Under the pieces are notes generated by a model. The model did not search any database, was not told the origin of the DNA, and saw only the letters and a list, made by a program, of their open reading frames with translations. Position numbers and translations under genes: made by a program. From the NCBI RefSeq assembly GCF_014633365.1, contig NC_068347.1:21536433-21600432 (forward strand): a stretch of 64,000 nt of DNA, written 5' to 3'. The stretch is from Diospyros lotus. Its lineage: Eukaryota; Streptophyta; Magnoliopsida; Ericales; Ebenaceae. How positions within the stretch are numbered: the first letter of the stretch is position 1; each line of letters opens with the position of its first letter. This document shows positions 12,158 through 24,100 of the stretch, piece after piece.

Positions 12158-15100
12158 ATGGCGATGAGAGCGGTGGCGAAGGCGGCGGAGCCGCGCGGGC
12201 TCAGTGCGCTGTTCTCGACCTTAAGTTCAAGTTTTCCGTTCGTTCCATCGCCGAGTAATCAAGCAGAGAGGCCGCCTCCGCCTGTACCTTCCACCGATCT
12301 CTTCGTCTCCGGCAAGTTTCTCTTTCCCAAAACGCCCCAGCGAATTTAATTTCTGATTTATTGTTTTTATTTCTCTCATTAATTTCATAGCATGCGCTTT
12401 TGTTGCATTTGATTTTATATTTGATGGGTCACTATTTGTTTATCCGTGGTGTTCTGTTGCTGAGAAAAGTTGTTTGATCGTATTATGGTGTAATAGTTTT
12501 TGACTCAGACGCTATTCAATTACTTGTTTTTTGATTCCATTCTTTCTATTTTGTTCCTCTATATGCTCTTGAGCGTTAGGGAAGTTTTCATCCTGTTACT
12601 CATTTGATCCAAGCTCTTTGAATTGGAATAAGCTGATTCCGTGTTGATTAAGTGGTGGTGAATTATTCAATTCGGTGTATTTGGTCTATAGTTGGTATTA
12701 GGGATGGTTAAGTCTATGTTTTACTTAAAAGGGGAAAACAAACCTGTCTTTGTACTGGTATAAAATGTTATGTTTAGAATTATAGTTATCTTCCGAGTAT
12801 CTATTAGGTCTATTCTTCCTTGACTTTGAAGATGCTAATGATACTAATGTTTGTTTCTTAGGTGATGGGGTTTGCAAGCTTATTTTTATTATTGGACCTT
12901 ATAGTTGATTGATTTTATGTTATGGCGCTTTCAATATTGGACCTTATAGAACGCTGACGATGAGTAAGCTCCATTAATCCCAAAGATTTTGGAATTTGAT
13001 GATGTCTATGTACTAGCATGGGAGAAAATGGTGCTTTCAGATATTTTCTAAATATGGAAGGATAGCTGGATCTATAGCTGATGTGGGCATGAATACTTAC
13101 CAAATTATCTAAATCTCAAGTATGAGGTCCTTCCTCCTTATTACAGAGTTGGAATCATGAACATTATCAAATAAACAAGACAGCTGAGCTACTTTTAGTA
13201 AAAAATGGATTTCCACACTAGAAGTTGATCTTTATAGTATAGTGTAAAATGCAGTTATCATTATTGCAAAATGTTCATTGAGGAATGCAGGATGTAGTTC
13301 AAATGTTTTAATTTGGTTGACTCAGCTTTTTCATATACAGTTGGAACCCATTAATTGATGTTCTATAAATGCCATGCCCAATCAACATAATTTTGGAATT
13401 GAATGTATAAACTATGACTATTTGTGAAGCATTGTGAATGTTCATTCCATTGATTTATTGGCACTGTACTAAACTGATTTCTCCCCCTTGTTACTATCCT
13501 TAGATTTGCTATTTGTATGATGATAGTGTAGTGAAAATAGCCCTATGCTCTTCTCTACCAGATGAGTGTGGCAGAAGAATAAATGGCAATTAGCTGGTTA
13601 TATTTGAGTTGGGAATTACTTTGATTTACACCCGCCATGGTAATAACTTCTTGGGAAACCCGATTTAGGGCTCCTTATCTATTTTTTATACCCAAGTATT
13701 GTATGGCAGAACTGGAATGTTACTGTTCCCTTGTGTGAAGGTTTTAGCAGTACTCTCTCAAGTTAAACATTTTGGGAAGCACATGACCTTCTAAGTAAAA
13801 TCTGTTGCCAATCTTACCATTTTAGTTTTGGACCATAAACATATAAAGCAGTTGAATGAATGTTGATGACCGTATTTGATAGCTGAAGAACTTTGTCAGC
13901 CAATGATGGTTATACATGTTGTGTCCCAATCCACATGAAAACATGTACTGCCATCATCAGGTTATTCTGATATCTTTCTTTTTTCAGGCTGGGGTCAAGG
14001 AATTTTCGTCTGGTTATTTGGTGTTTTATGCTCATATGTGTTATCATCTATAAAAGGAACCACTGCTAGAAATGGTATATCTGTATCTATTGTTAGATGC
14101 TATAGGAAGTACTACAATTCTTGAATAAATAATATTTTTGTTTGACTGCTTTCTGTTAATGTATAAAATACAGGATGAGGATTGGTATTTTCACTTGTTT
14201 ATTGAGATTTACCTGGAAAAAGAAAAAGAAATTATGTCTATTGGGATTGAGCATATAGAATATTTACAATCAACCATGTAAATGTATATTCATTTCTTTC
14301 CTGATATATGTTGCCAAAAGCATATAATCATTTCCATATGTAATGATGTCACGGGGTTGGAAATGGCAATTCTGTGGAATTTACTTTCTTGAGGAACTTT
14401 GCTTCTTTTCTTGCGGGATTTGGTGAATTATTGTGACATAATGTCTCAACTTCTGATATTTCAGGCTGTATATATCTCAAGTAACTGTAATTTTGAACAG
14501 TCTAATCCTGCTACTTTCAGGCCTTAACAAACGGACTACATCAGATGGACTTAGGCAAGCCTTTTCAAAGTTTGGTGAAGTGGTCTATGGTTTGTTATCT
14601 TTGCCGTCTTCCAGAATCTTTCAGAAAATGGTTCTATTAGAACTGTTGCTAGAACATGATTAAATGTTGGTGTTCTGCACTTTGCAGCTAAAGTGGTGAC
14701 TGATCGTGTTTCTGGGTACTCGAAGGGGTTTGGCTTTGTAAAATATGCTACCTTAGAAGAGGCTGCAGAAGGTATAAAGGGTATGGATGGCAAGGTGAGG
14801 TGGCATGAGCATAGTATTTAAAAAATTAAAATACAGTGGGATATTGTGCAGCACACACAAAAAACACACCCTTGCACAGGGCCACAGGCATAACTGTTAG
14901 CAATAGGTTGTTGGTTTGGAATTACTACACAGACTTCTGGTTTGGAGAATGGGGTCTAGCTCCCAATGTTACAATATATCACAGCCAGCCAGTTCAAGAA
15001 TAGGCATTCCAAGGTTCCATCTAGAACTGTTAATATTTGGGGATAAATTTGACCTTTTATGTGTGACATCCCCATCTCAACCCTTCCCACAGCTTATCAG

Positions 15101-18100
15101 CTTCCCCATCTTTGACCCGAATGAGTAGTCATTTTCTTTTGTTTTGCTCAGTGTTTCCCAAAGTGCCTTGACTTTTTGTGGTAAAATTGAAGCATTTCCC
15201 TGTGTACAATGATAAGTTTGGTATCTACTAGGTAGTTGTATCCTTTTATCAAGACATAAACTTCACCTAAATTATGTTATTCACAATTTAGGCTTCACGC
15301 TTTTAAAATGTTTTAAGGTATAATATACCAACTATATTGATATGTAACCATATTCTGCAATATAACGTTTTCAGATTGCTCACAGGATTGAAATTTCTTT
15401 TGGATCAAATTTTTTTTGTGCAAAATTTAATATTATTGGTTGGATTTGGTAATGACTTTAGTTGTTTACTTCTGTTGTTGAACACTTGAACTTCCATGAA
15501 TTATATTTTCTTTTTGAGTAAACAATCATGTTCTTGTCACACTCTTAGGGTTGAACTAGGGTGTGAAAGGGGATTTGGAAATTAAGAGAGAAATTTTGGG
15601 AAGAAATCAGAGAGGGAGAGAAAATAACCAAGAGAGAGAGAGAGAAATATTAGGAGAGAACAATAGCAAGAAGAAGAGGAGATCATAGAGAAGAGTTAGA
15701 GAGAATTTAGAACATTCATCAATTCCATACCTCCTTTAACGTAGGTTGTGGCTTAATATATAAGTTCACAGCTATAGCAAGACAAGCCATTATAACTGCC
15801 TAAGGTACAAGACAAAAAAGGAAAAAATATAAAAGGGGAAAGTATCCTAACAACCTCTAGCTACAAGATAAATAACCCTAACAGAAATAGAAATTAAAAA
15901 TCAAATTACAGAAAACCAAAATTATAAATAATACCCTTGGAATGTGTCAAATGTTAGAATGGGTAGGTGCTATGGCACACACCAAGAGGGGGGGTGAATT
16001 GGATATTTTAAAAATCTTGATAGAACTTGAAAACTTTTTGACCCAATTGAGGTTTTAGTGATTTAAAACATAGAACATATAAAATGACAAATGTAAAGCA
16101 AGAAGAATAAATGAGACAAAAAATTTATAGTGGTTCGGCTTAAATCAAGCCTAATCCAGCTCCCACTAAGGATTTTAAACCAATTCACTAAAACCTCCTA
16201 CTTACACAAGTAGGCCCTCTAGCTACACAAGCTAGGAAATACAACCTCCTACTTAAACCAAGTAGGCCATCTAGCTACACAAGCTAGGAAAAACAAGAAG
16301 TATACAATTGGAGAGAATCTAAGAGATGAATCTCTTAGTTACAATGTCTCTCAAAAATGATACAAGGCTTGAAATGAATAATTACAAGTGAAGATCAAAG
16401 CCTTGAAAAGAGAAAATTAAAGCACAGTCAATATAAATACAAATGTGTATACGATATAAGCTCAAATAATTTCCTTTCCATCCATTAGTCTTCTCTTGAT
16501 CATCCATGACTTGTATTTATAGGCTTCCCAAAAGATTGAAGAGAAATGTAGCCGTTTGTGACCGTTGGAGACGCATAGTCGACTATCTTATAACACAAAA
16601 ATCGCATAGTCGACAGATACATATGCACAGTCGACTATTGCAAAAATGTGAAGAAAATTTTAAATTTTATGAACAAAAATAGTCGACAGATGAAAAACCA
16701 TAGTCGACTATCCTTATATGATAGTCGACAGGTACAAAAATAGTCGACAGATGATTTAAATAGTCGACAGATCAAATCAGTATAGTCGACTATTCTTATA
16801 CATAGTCGACTATTCTTAACAGCATAGTCGACTATTTTCAGGCATAGTCAACAGAATGAACCACATAGTCGACTATCCATTTTGAAAAAATGAAAACTTG
16901 ACAAATCCTCATTTCGATTCTTTTGAAAGCAAGTTGAGATTATTAAAAACATATTTATTTTGAATCTAAATACACTCAACCACACTTCAACATTTCTCCT
17001 ATATAAATTTTCATAACTTTACTCAAGGAGATTTAAAGATTGCTTTTCTCATTCATATAGATTGATTAAAAAAAAAATTGTCCATATATACTTACTTACT
17101 CATAAAGATTTAGAGATTGATTTTCATATAGTCATTATCAAAACCATTATTTTATTTTTTAAGAGTAAAATATCATCAAATTCCCCCCCCCCCCCCCCCG
17201 AATTGTTTCTTGTCCCCAATAAACTTATTACCATCAATCCTATTGTTCCTTTATCCAACTCCGGCTGGCTCTCTTGTTTCATCGTCTTCCTTTAAACTCT
17301 CCATATGCAACAACTGCCTTTTGCATTAGTGGGTTGGAATGAATTTGTCCCTGCATTTAAAGCATAGTTCGAGTCTTCTCTTGGACTCCATAATAAGAGA
17401 TTTGGCTGTCTGAGGATGCTCTTTTGTTACAATCTTGTGCTTCTTAACAAACCCTTCCAATGATAACTCATGTAAACGAGCCTGCTCTGCTGCTTGTCTT
17501 ACCGAACTAGGTTGCAGCATTTTGACCATCAACCTTAGCTCATCACTTAGTCCATTGAGGAAGGTAGACGCAAAATAATGCTCATCTAGAGTCGGGTGAG
17601 CTTGTCTTATTATAGACCTAAGAGCCTCAAACCTTACTTGATATTCTTCCACTATTCCTTCCTGCTTCAGTTTGTTAAATTCTTCCACCACATCAGTTAG
17701 GTTTCGCTCCCCGAAACAAGCGCAAAATTCCTCTACGAATTCAGGCCACCTTTATTCCGCTCTATGTTTTCTCCACCCTTGAAACCATGAATCTGCCATG
17801 TTATTCAGATAAGTAGTTGCCATGTTTACCTTGTTCCCTTCGGCCATTCGGTAGTGGTAAAAAAAAAATGTTCACGTTGTCTATCCCACCATCAGGGTTT
17901 ATCCCCTTCAAATATCGAGATTTTGAGTCTCGGTGTGGGAGGATTATTCTGGTTTGTTAGGGATCTTCGAAGAGACCCTTCAGTAGTATACTCTATTTGT
18001 TCATCCACTTTTGGCCGACCCCTCAGTCCGGGAAAGATGGGTGTTGACGTGGCTTGGGAAGGGAAATCCACTAGCAAGCTTGCGTTGGGTTGTCGGAAAA

Positions 18101-21100
18101 AAATGGGAAGGGCAGCACTCAGCTGTTGGCTCAAACCCAAAATCTCTTCCTGGATGTTCCTTTCCATCATTGACACATCTGCTTGGATGTGGCTGACTTC
18201 CTCCTAGGTGTGTTGAACCCCAGCTTCAATCGTCTCTAGCCTCTCGTCTACTTACTCATGGTTCTGTCGGAGGCCCGCTTCTAAGGCATCCAACCTCGAC
18301 TCCAGCTCTTTCATCCGTGTGCCTTCCGTCATACCCCACTTCAATACTTCTCTTGGTTCTGCCTAATCATTGATCGCAATTGACTTGGCTGCAACAACCA
18401 CTGCACCACCGTGAGAAACCCAATGCACAATCGCCAGAAACCCACTGCCAATCGTGATCACTCGAAACTCCTACACTAGTTGCGACCCCCTAGCTGTCCG
18501 CGTTAACCTCCGGTCACCCACTCTAGTTGCAACCTTCTAGGTCGTCCGCTTCACTTCTGATGAATTCACGATTACCTCGAATGTCCGCTACAAACACGAA
18601 CGCCTGGTGGTCTGCATCATTCTTTGGCAAACTGCCTCTTTTCACGAATGACCATCCATTCGTGTCAAGATCGCCGACTTTGTTGCGATTAACAGAGGTT
18701 GTAGGACTCTGCTATGTATCGGCGACAGAAATTACAACGTGAAAAAATCGACCAACTCACTTACACTTCCAAAGAACCATTGAATTTACAGACGAGGAAT
18801 GAGGGGCTCTAATACCAATTGTCACACCCTTAGGGTTGAATTAGGGTGTGAAAGGGGATTTGGAAATTAAGAGAGAAATTTTGGGAAGAAATCAGGGAGG
18901 GAGAGAAAATAACTGTGAGAGAGAGAGAGAGAGAGAGAAATATTAGGAGAGAACAGTAGCAAGAAGAAGAGGAGATAAAAGAGAAGAGTTAAGAGAGAAT
19001 TCTGAACATTCATCAATTCCATACCTCCTCCAACGTAGGTTGTGGCTTAATATATAAGTTCACAGCTATAGCTACAAAACAAGGCATTGTAACTGCCTAA
19101 GGTACAAGACAAAAAAAGGAAAAAAGACAAAAGGAAAAAATATCCTAACAACCTCTAGCTACAAGACAAATAACCCTAACAAAAATAGAAATTAAAAAAA
19201 AAAAAATACAGAAAACCAAAATTACAAAAAATACCCTTGGAATGTGACAGTTCTATGGATGACATTTCTATTGTTTGGGTGTTCAAGAATAAATGGTGCT
19301 GAAATGAGAAAGGTCCAGAAAGCTATAGCCTAAAATAGATGTCATTTGTGTGTGTGTGTGTGTGTGTGTGTGTTTATAAGTAAAAAGAAGTCGATTATCA
19401 AGTGATAGAGCTAGATTGTTGAGGAAGATTACCGTGTATTATAATGATTATTGCTTTAGCTGAATTTTTGTGATTTTTGTTTTTTAATACAAATGGCATA
19501 TCAGGTTAATAAAGTTTGTTCATATTTGACCTAAAGCTGAACTAGTCTTTTTGCACATTCAGAGGAATCAATTGGTGCAAATCTCAAACAATAGTAATTC
19601 CATGGGAAGTTTGCACCCATGCAAGAAGTATTAATATGGGTATGAATACAACTACAACAACAATCACAAGAATTTCATTTCACTAGTTGCGGTATGTTGA
19701 TATCACTAGATGGTAGGGGTGTCAAAATAGGTAAACAAATTGGGTTCTGGTCAAGTCACTAACAAGTCGTGATTTGTTAAGACTCAACCCGAACTTGATC
19801 TATTAACTTATTGTGTTAAGAACCCTCAATCAAAACTTGGGCATGTTAAGTAAACAGCTAAACAGGTTAACCTGTTAAGATTAACATGTATGGATTAGGT
19901 ATTAACTTGTTTAAGTATCTATTTAAATTTAAATATTAACCAAAATATTAAATCTAAAACCAAAATAAAGTAACCCATAAATTACTAATTAAGTTATTAG
20001 TTTTCTTTGATTCTTCTAAATAATCCAAAATAGTCAAGACTTATACTAAGAATAGTACATCCATCATGCATGATACAACTTGGGAAATAATTAAAATATT
20101 AAAGTCTTGTGTGAAAAATGACTTGGCAGAAAGTAAAAGAATTGAAATTGGAAAAGTTGTTAAGGGTATTTTGGAAATTAATAGATATTTTAATTAATGG
20201 GTCAATTTCGGTTTTGGGTTTGGTGTGAACCCATTTAAACTTGCCTTGTTATCATGTCGGTTTTGGGTTTTTTCAAGTTGACCTATTATCAACCCGAACC
20301 CAATAAACTGTTATTGGATCTACCCAATAACGACCCAAATCCACTAATTTTGTGCCGAGTTCATGTTGGATCATCGAGTCAGATGATCTATTGACAGCTC
20401 TACTAGATGGTGCCAGTCTAAGAAGCACTGATATGGGTGGGAATACATTAACAACAATAACAAGACTTAGTTCACTAGATGTGTGGGAGAGTGTCTCGAT
20501 CAAGGTGGCCTACGAGTGATCTTAGAGTTTGCGAGCGACCTCTCTGGGAGACCTGGAGAAAGAAATCAGTTAGGGGCACAAGCGAGCCTCACTCGCGGGC
20601 CTCTCGATGCTTAAGTCAGTCTCTTAGATGAACTACAAAAAGCCAATAGAGTTGTATTTTTTGTAGAGTTGTAAGTGTACCTTTGATAAAGGAGGAATCT
20701 CCTATTTATAGGGAGAGGAGACTAACAAGTGGAGGGAGACCCGCGATCTTTGGCGGGCATTTCGAGCTCTGTTCCGAATTTATAGGTAAGGATATCGGAA
20801 TAGCTGGCCCACGAGAGTCTTCCGAATAGTAATTGCCAAGTGACTCATGAATTCTTGAGAAAGCGTCTCTAAGGCATTGAGAGAGGCTCCCGAGTAAGGT
20901 GGCTTGGTCTCAGTCTTAGTCACTTAGGCTAAGGTCTCGGTCGGTGAGGTTAATCAATTTCAGCCATTCTGTCACTTGGGAGAGGTCCCTCGGGTGAGGT
21001 CTCTTGCCCAAGTCTCTCACCTGAGTCTTTTGATGGGCTATAGGCTTCTTTCTTTGTAGTCGGGCTTACCATTAGGCATGGGCCCACTTTTTTAGACGTA

Positions 21101-24100
21101 ACAATTGCTCCCCACTCTTTCCATTGGGAAACCTAGAGGGAAGAGTAACTGTCAACCTGCCTTCTCTTGGAGACTTTTCCCTAGGGTTCTTCCTTCGCAT
21201 GGATTTTCAATTTCTCTTTTGCCTAAAATTGCATATTTTAGTATTGCAGGTTGATGGTGTTATGAGGTTTATTACCATCTTGATTAATGACTCGGAGAAC
21301 CCCTTAGGTCTTTTGAAGCCTTATTTAAGTGCCCTAAGATGGTTGACAAATTTGGATGTTGAGGATCTGTTTCAGTTGATGAAAACTTGACCTCGATTAC
21401 CTTTCGAGAGATAATGCTGATGTGGTAATCTCCTTCGTGGAGTTCTTGCCCATTCCTTTGTTTGAAGGTTTCTCCAACTTAGTTGAATAAACTTTAGGTT
21501 TTTTGCTTTGAAAGCTGTAGAGTGATTTTTTCTTTCATTTCTTCTTGTGTCATTTCCTTCTTGCGTTAGGCTTTGCTCCCCAATCATTTGGGATGACTTT
21601 GCTTCATCGAAAGATCTTCGTAATTTGTACTTTCGAGGGGTTTTTGTTTTCTACAACCTATTGGTCTTCATAATCCCCTTTTGTCTTAGTCAATGGTCCC
21701 TAGATTATGTTTGTGCATTTTCTCACTTTTGATGTTAGGTTTGCCTTAGATCGTTCTTGCGCTTTTGCGTTTTGCCTTTCTATGACGTTCTCACGTTTTA
21801 TGCACTTCTAATTCTAAGTATGTGCTTGTTTCTCTGCATAGCATGTTAGTAACTCACATAGTATATAAAATTTTACAATTTAGCTTTTGAAACCTTTAAC
21901 ACTTACACTTCGCTTTTTCTTAGAAATGGTGTATTATGCTCGCTTCCCAATCCTTTGTGGATGATGGAGGGGATTGTGCTTGCTCCCCAATCCTTTACGG
22001 ATGTTGGACGAGTATTATGCTCGCTCCCCAATCCTTTGTTGATGATGGACCATAGATCATTCTCACTATCTTGCATTTTTTGTTTTAATTTGATCTCATG
22101 CATTTTGCGCTTTTGACTCTTGGTTATTCTAGATCATTCTTACGCTTTTATCGCTTTTGATTTTGTGTTGTCCTATATCATTCTCACGCTCTTGCATTTT
22201 TAGTTTTAATCGGTCTCATGCATTTTGCACTTATGATGCTAAGTTTTCCCTCTATCATTCTTTATGATTTTTTTTTTTTTTTGGGCACTATTCTCACACT
22301 TTTGCGCTTCGGTTTTTAGACCATTCTCATGCTTTTGCACTTGGATTTTTAGACTATTCTCACGCTTTTGCATTTTGGTTTTTACACCATTCTCACGCTT
22401 TTGCATTTTGATTTTTTAGATAATGAGCTCTAGATCATTCTCATGTATTTCACACTTCGATACTAGGTTTTGTTTATTTACTAGAGTTTTGGTCCTTTTC
22501 GTGCATTTATTGTCTTGGAAAACAAAATACACAAAAAGGGAACTACAACAAGATAAAAGTCAATTTATTCAAGTATTATTGAATGACATATATAACTTGT
22601 TAAGACTCTTAATCTTGCCTATGATACTTCCCTGAAGCATACATATAGATTCTAAATTCTTTTGTAGGCTTTAGGCCTTCGAGTGATGAAACATGTTTCT
22701 CGGACCAGTCTTTTATTAGATCAATAACAACTTATGTTCTCTTGTTGCTCGTCTCGCCTTGAGTTATGCTTCTTGCCACCAGGGTAATTAGTCTGATCTT
22801 CCCTTTAGGCTACTATGTCCACAAATTCTCCCACTTCCCTTTCCCTGATCAAAGCCTCTATTTGATTCATTAAGTCATGGCATTTGTCTTAGGAGTGGCC
22901 ATGAGTTTTGTGGAATTGGCAAAAGGCGTCCCTTTGTCTCCCCATAGGCTTATCAATTTTCTTAGGGAATTTAATAGGGCCTAATCCATCAACAATAGCC
23001 AAAATATTGGAACGTGACTGTGAGTAGGGTATAATCCTCGAATTGGAGTCGGGGAGTACCATCTCATCGTTTGGCTTTCTATTTCCTCTGGCTTGTTTCT
23101 TCATCAGTCTTTTTTCTTTCTCTTCCTATCTTTTTCCTCATTTACTCCGACCATCCTCATTACTTCGAATTGGAGTATGTATTTGTTGGCCCTTACAAAT
23201 AGATTTGCTAGGGTTGTAGGTTGATCCAAGGCCAAAGATTTTTGGAGAGGAGTGGACTGTGTCCCTTGAAGCATGGCTGCCACAGCTATCCCCACTTGTA
23301 GGTCCCCGTATCTCTAGGGTAGCATTACGGAACTTGTCTATGTATTGTCGAAGGATCTCCTTGCTACTTTGATGAACCCTGAGGAGGTAGGTTGTGTCCT
23401 TCTTTCTCTGGCTGTTGATTATGAACACTTTGATAAATTCATATCTCAATTGTTCGAATGAGGAAATTGACCCTTTAGGTAACCTATTTAACCATGCCCG
23501 GGTATGCTCCGTCAATGTCAAGGGGAAGGCTCGGCACATAATCTCTTCTTCCCATTTGTGAAACAACAATAAGGGATCATAATTCTAAATATGGTCTTGT
23601 GGGTCGCCTTTGCTCAAATATGTAGTTAATTAGGGCATCTTAAACTTCCTCGGCAAGGATTTCTCCATTATAGCCGGAGCAAAAGGAATTCTTCTCTTGG
23701 ATTGTTCTTTAGATGTGGGCAACAATCTCTTTTGTTTTAGAACTTCTTCAATCATTTTTTTCATATCTGCTATCTCTCTGGCACTAAATGTTGAGGGGTT
23801 GTTCACTTCCTGTGCCCTCCTAGGTAGTCCTTTAGGGGGAACCTGTCTTTTTTCTTCCATTGTACTTTCTACAATTTCTGGATGTTTTCCCTTCTGGAAG
23901 TTTTCTCTGTTTGTTTGTAGCCGGTCACGTGTTTCTTCCCTCTCTCGAGCCAGTACTGTTTCTGGGCGAGTCTCTCATGTAGGGGCAAGCTGTGGGAAAG
24001 TTTCCCGCTGTTCTTCTGAGCGAGTTGCCTCTTGTAGAGGGGTGTCCCCCCTTATTCTCGGGAGGGTAATTGAGGCTGGCACGAGGTTCTACAAGGTCTG

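Larger units (their letters stand above)
15535..19249 (-). mobile_element. Gag-only gypsy LTR retrotransposon in intron 3
   Basis: Two similar LTRs (15535-15949 and 18820-19249), each beginning TGTCACA and ending TGTGTCA or TGTGACA, bound 3.7 kb flanked by a perfect 5-bp duplication GTTCT (15530-15534 and 19250-19254). The primer-binding site next to the right LTR shows that the element runs on the minus strand. It carries a decayed gag but no protease, RT, RNase H or integrase. The space where pol should be is short and is partly filled by an LTR-like unit with a GTCGAC array (from about 15968). It is therefore a non-autonomous or internally deleted gypsy element, inserted antisense to the host gene. 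Confidence 0.9.

Noticed and set aside
12158..12349. Stand-alone 63-codon protein from exon 1
   Set aside because: It results from reading into intron 1. Splicing at the GC donor gives a complete RRM.
16571..16877. CRISPR-like array
   Set aside because: Repeats are short, palindromic, degenerate and irregularly spaced, inside an LTR-like unit of a plant transposon. No cas genes exist and the genome is eukaryotic.
17854..18207. Plus-strand 117-codon frame
   Set aside because: Shadow of the minus-strand gypsy gag.
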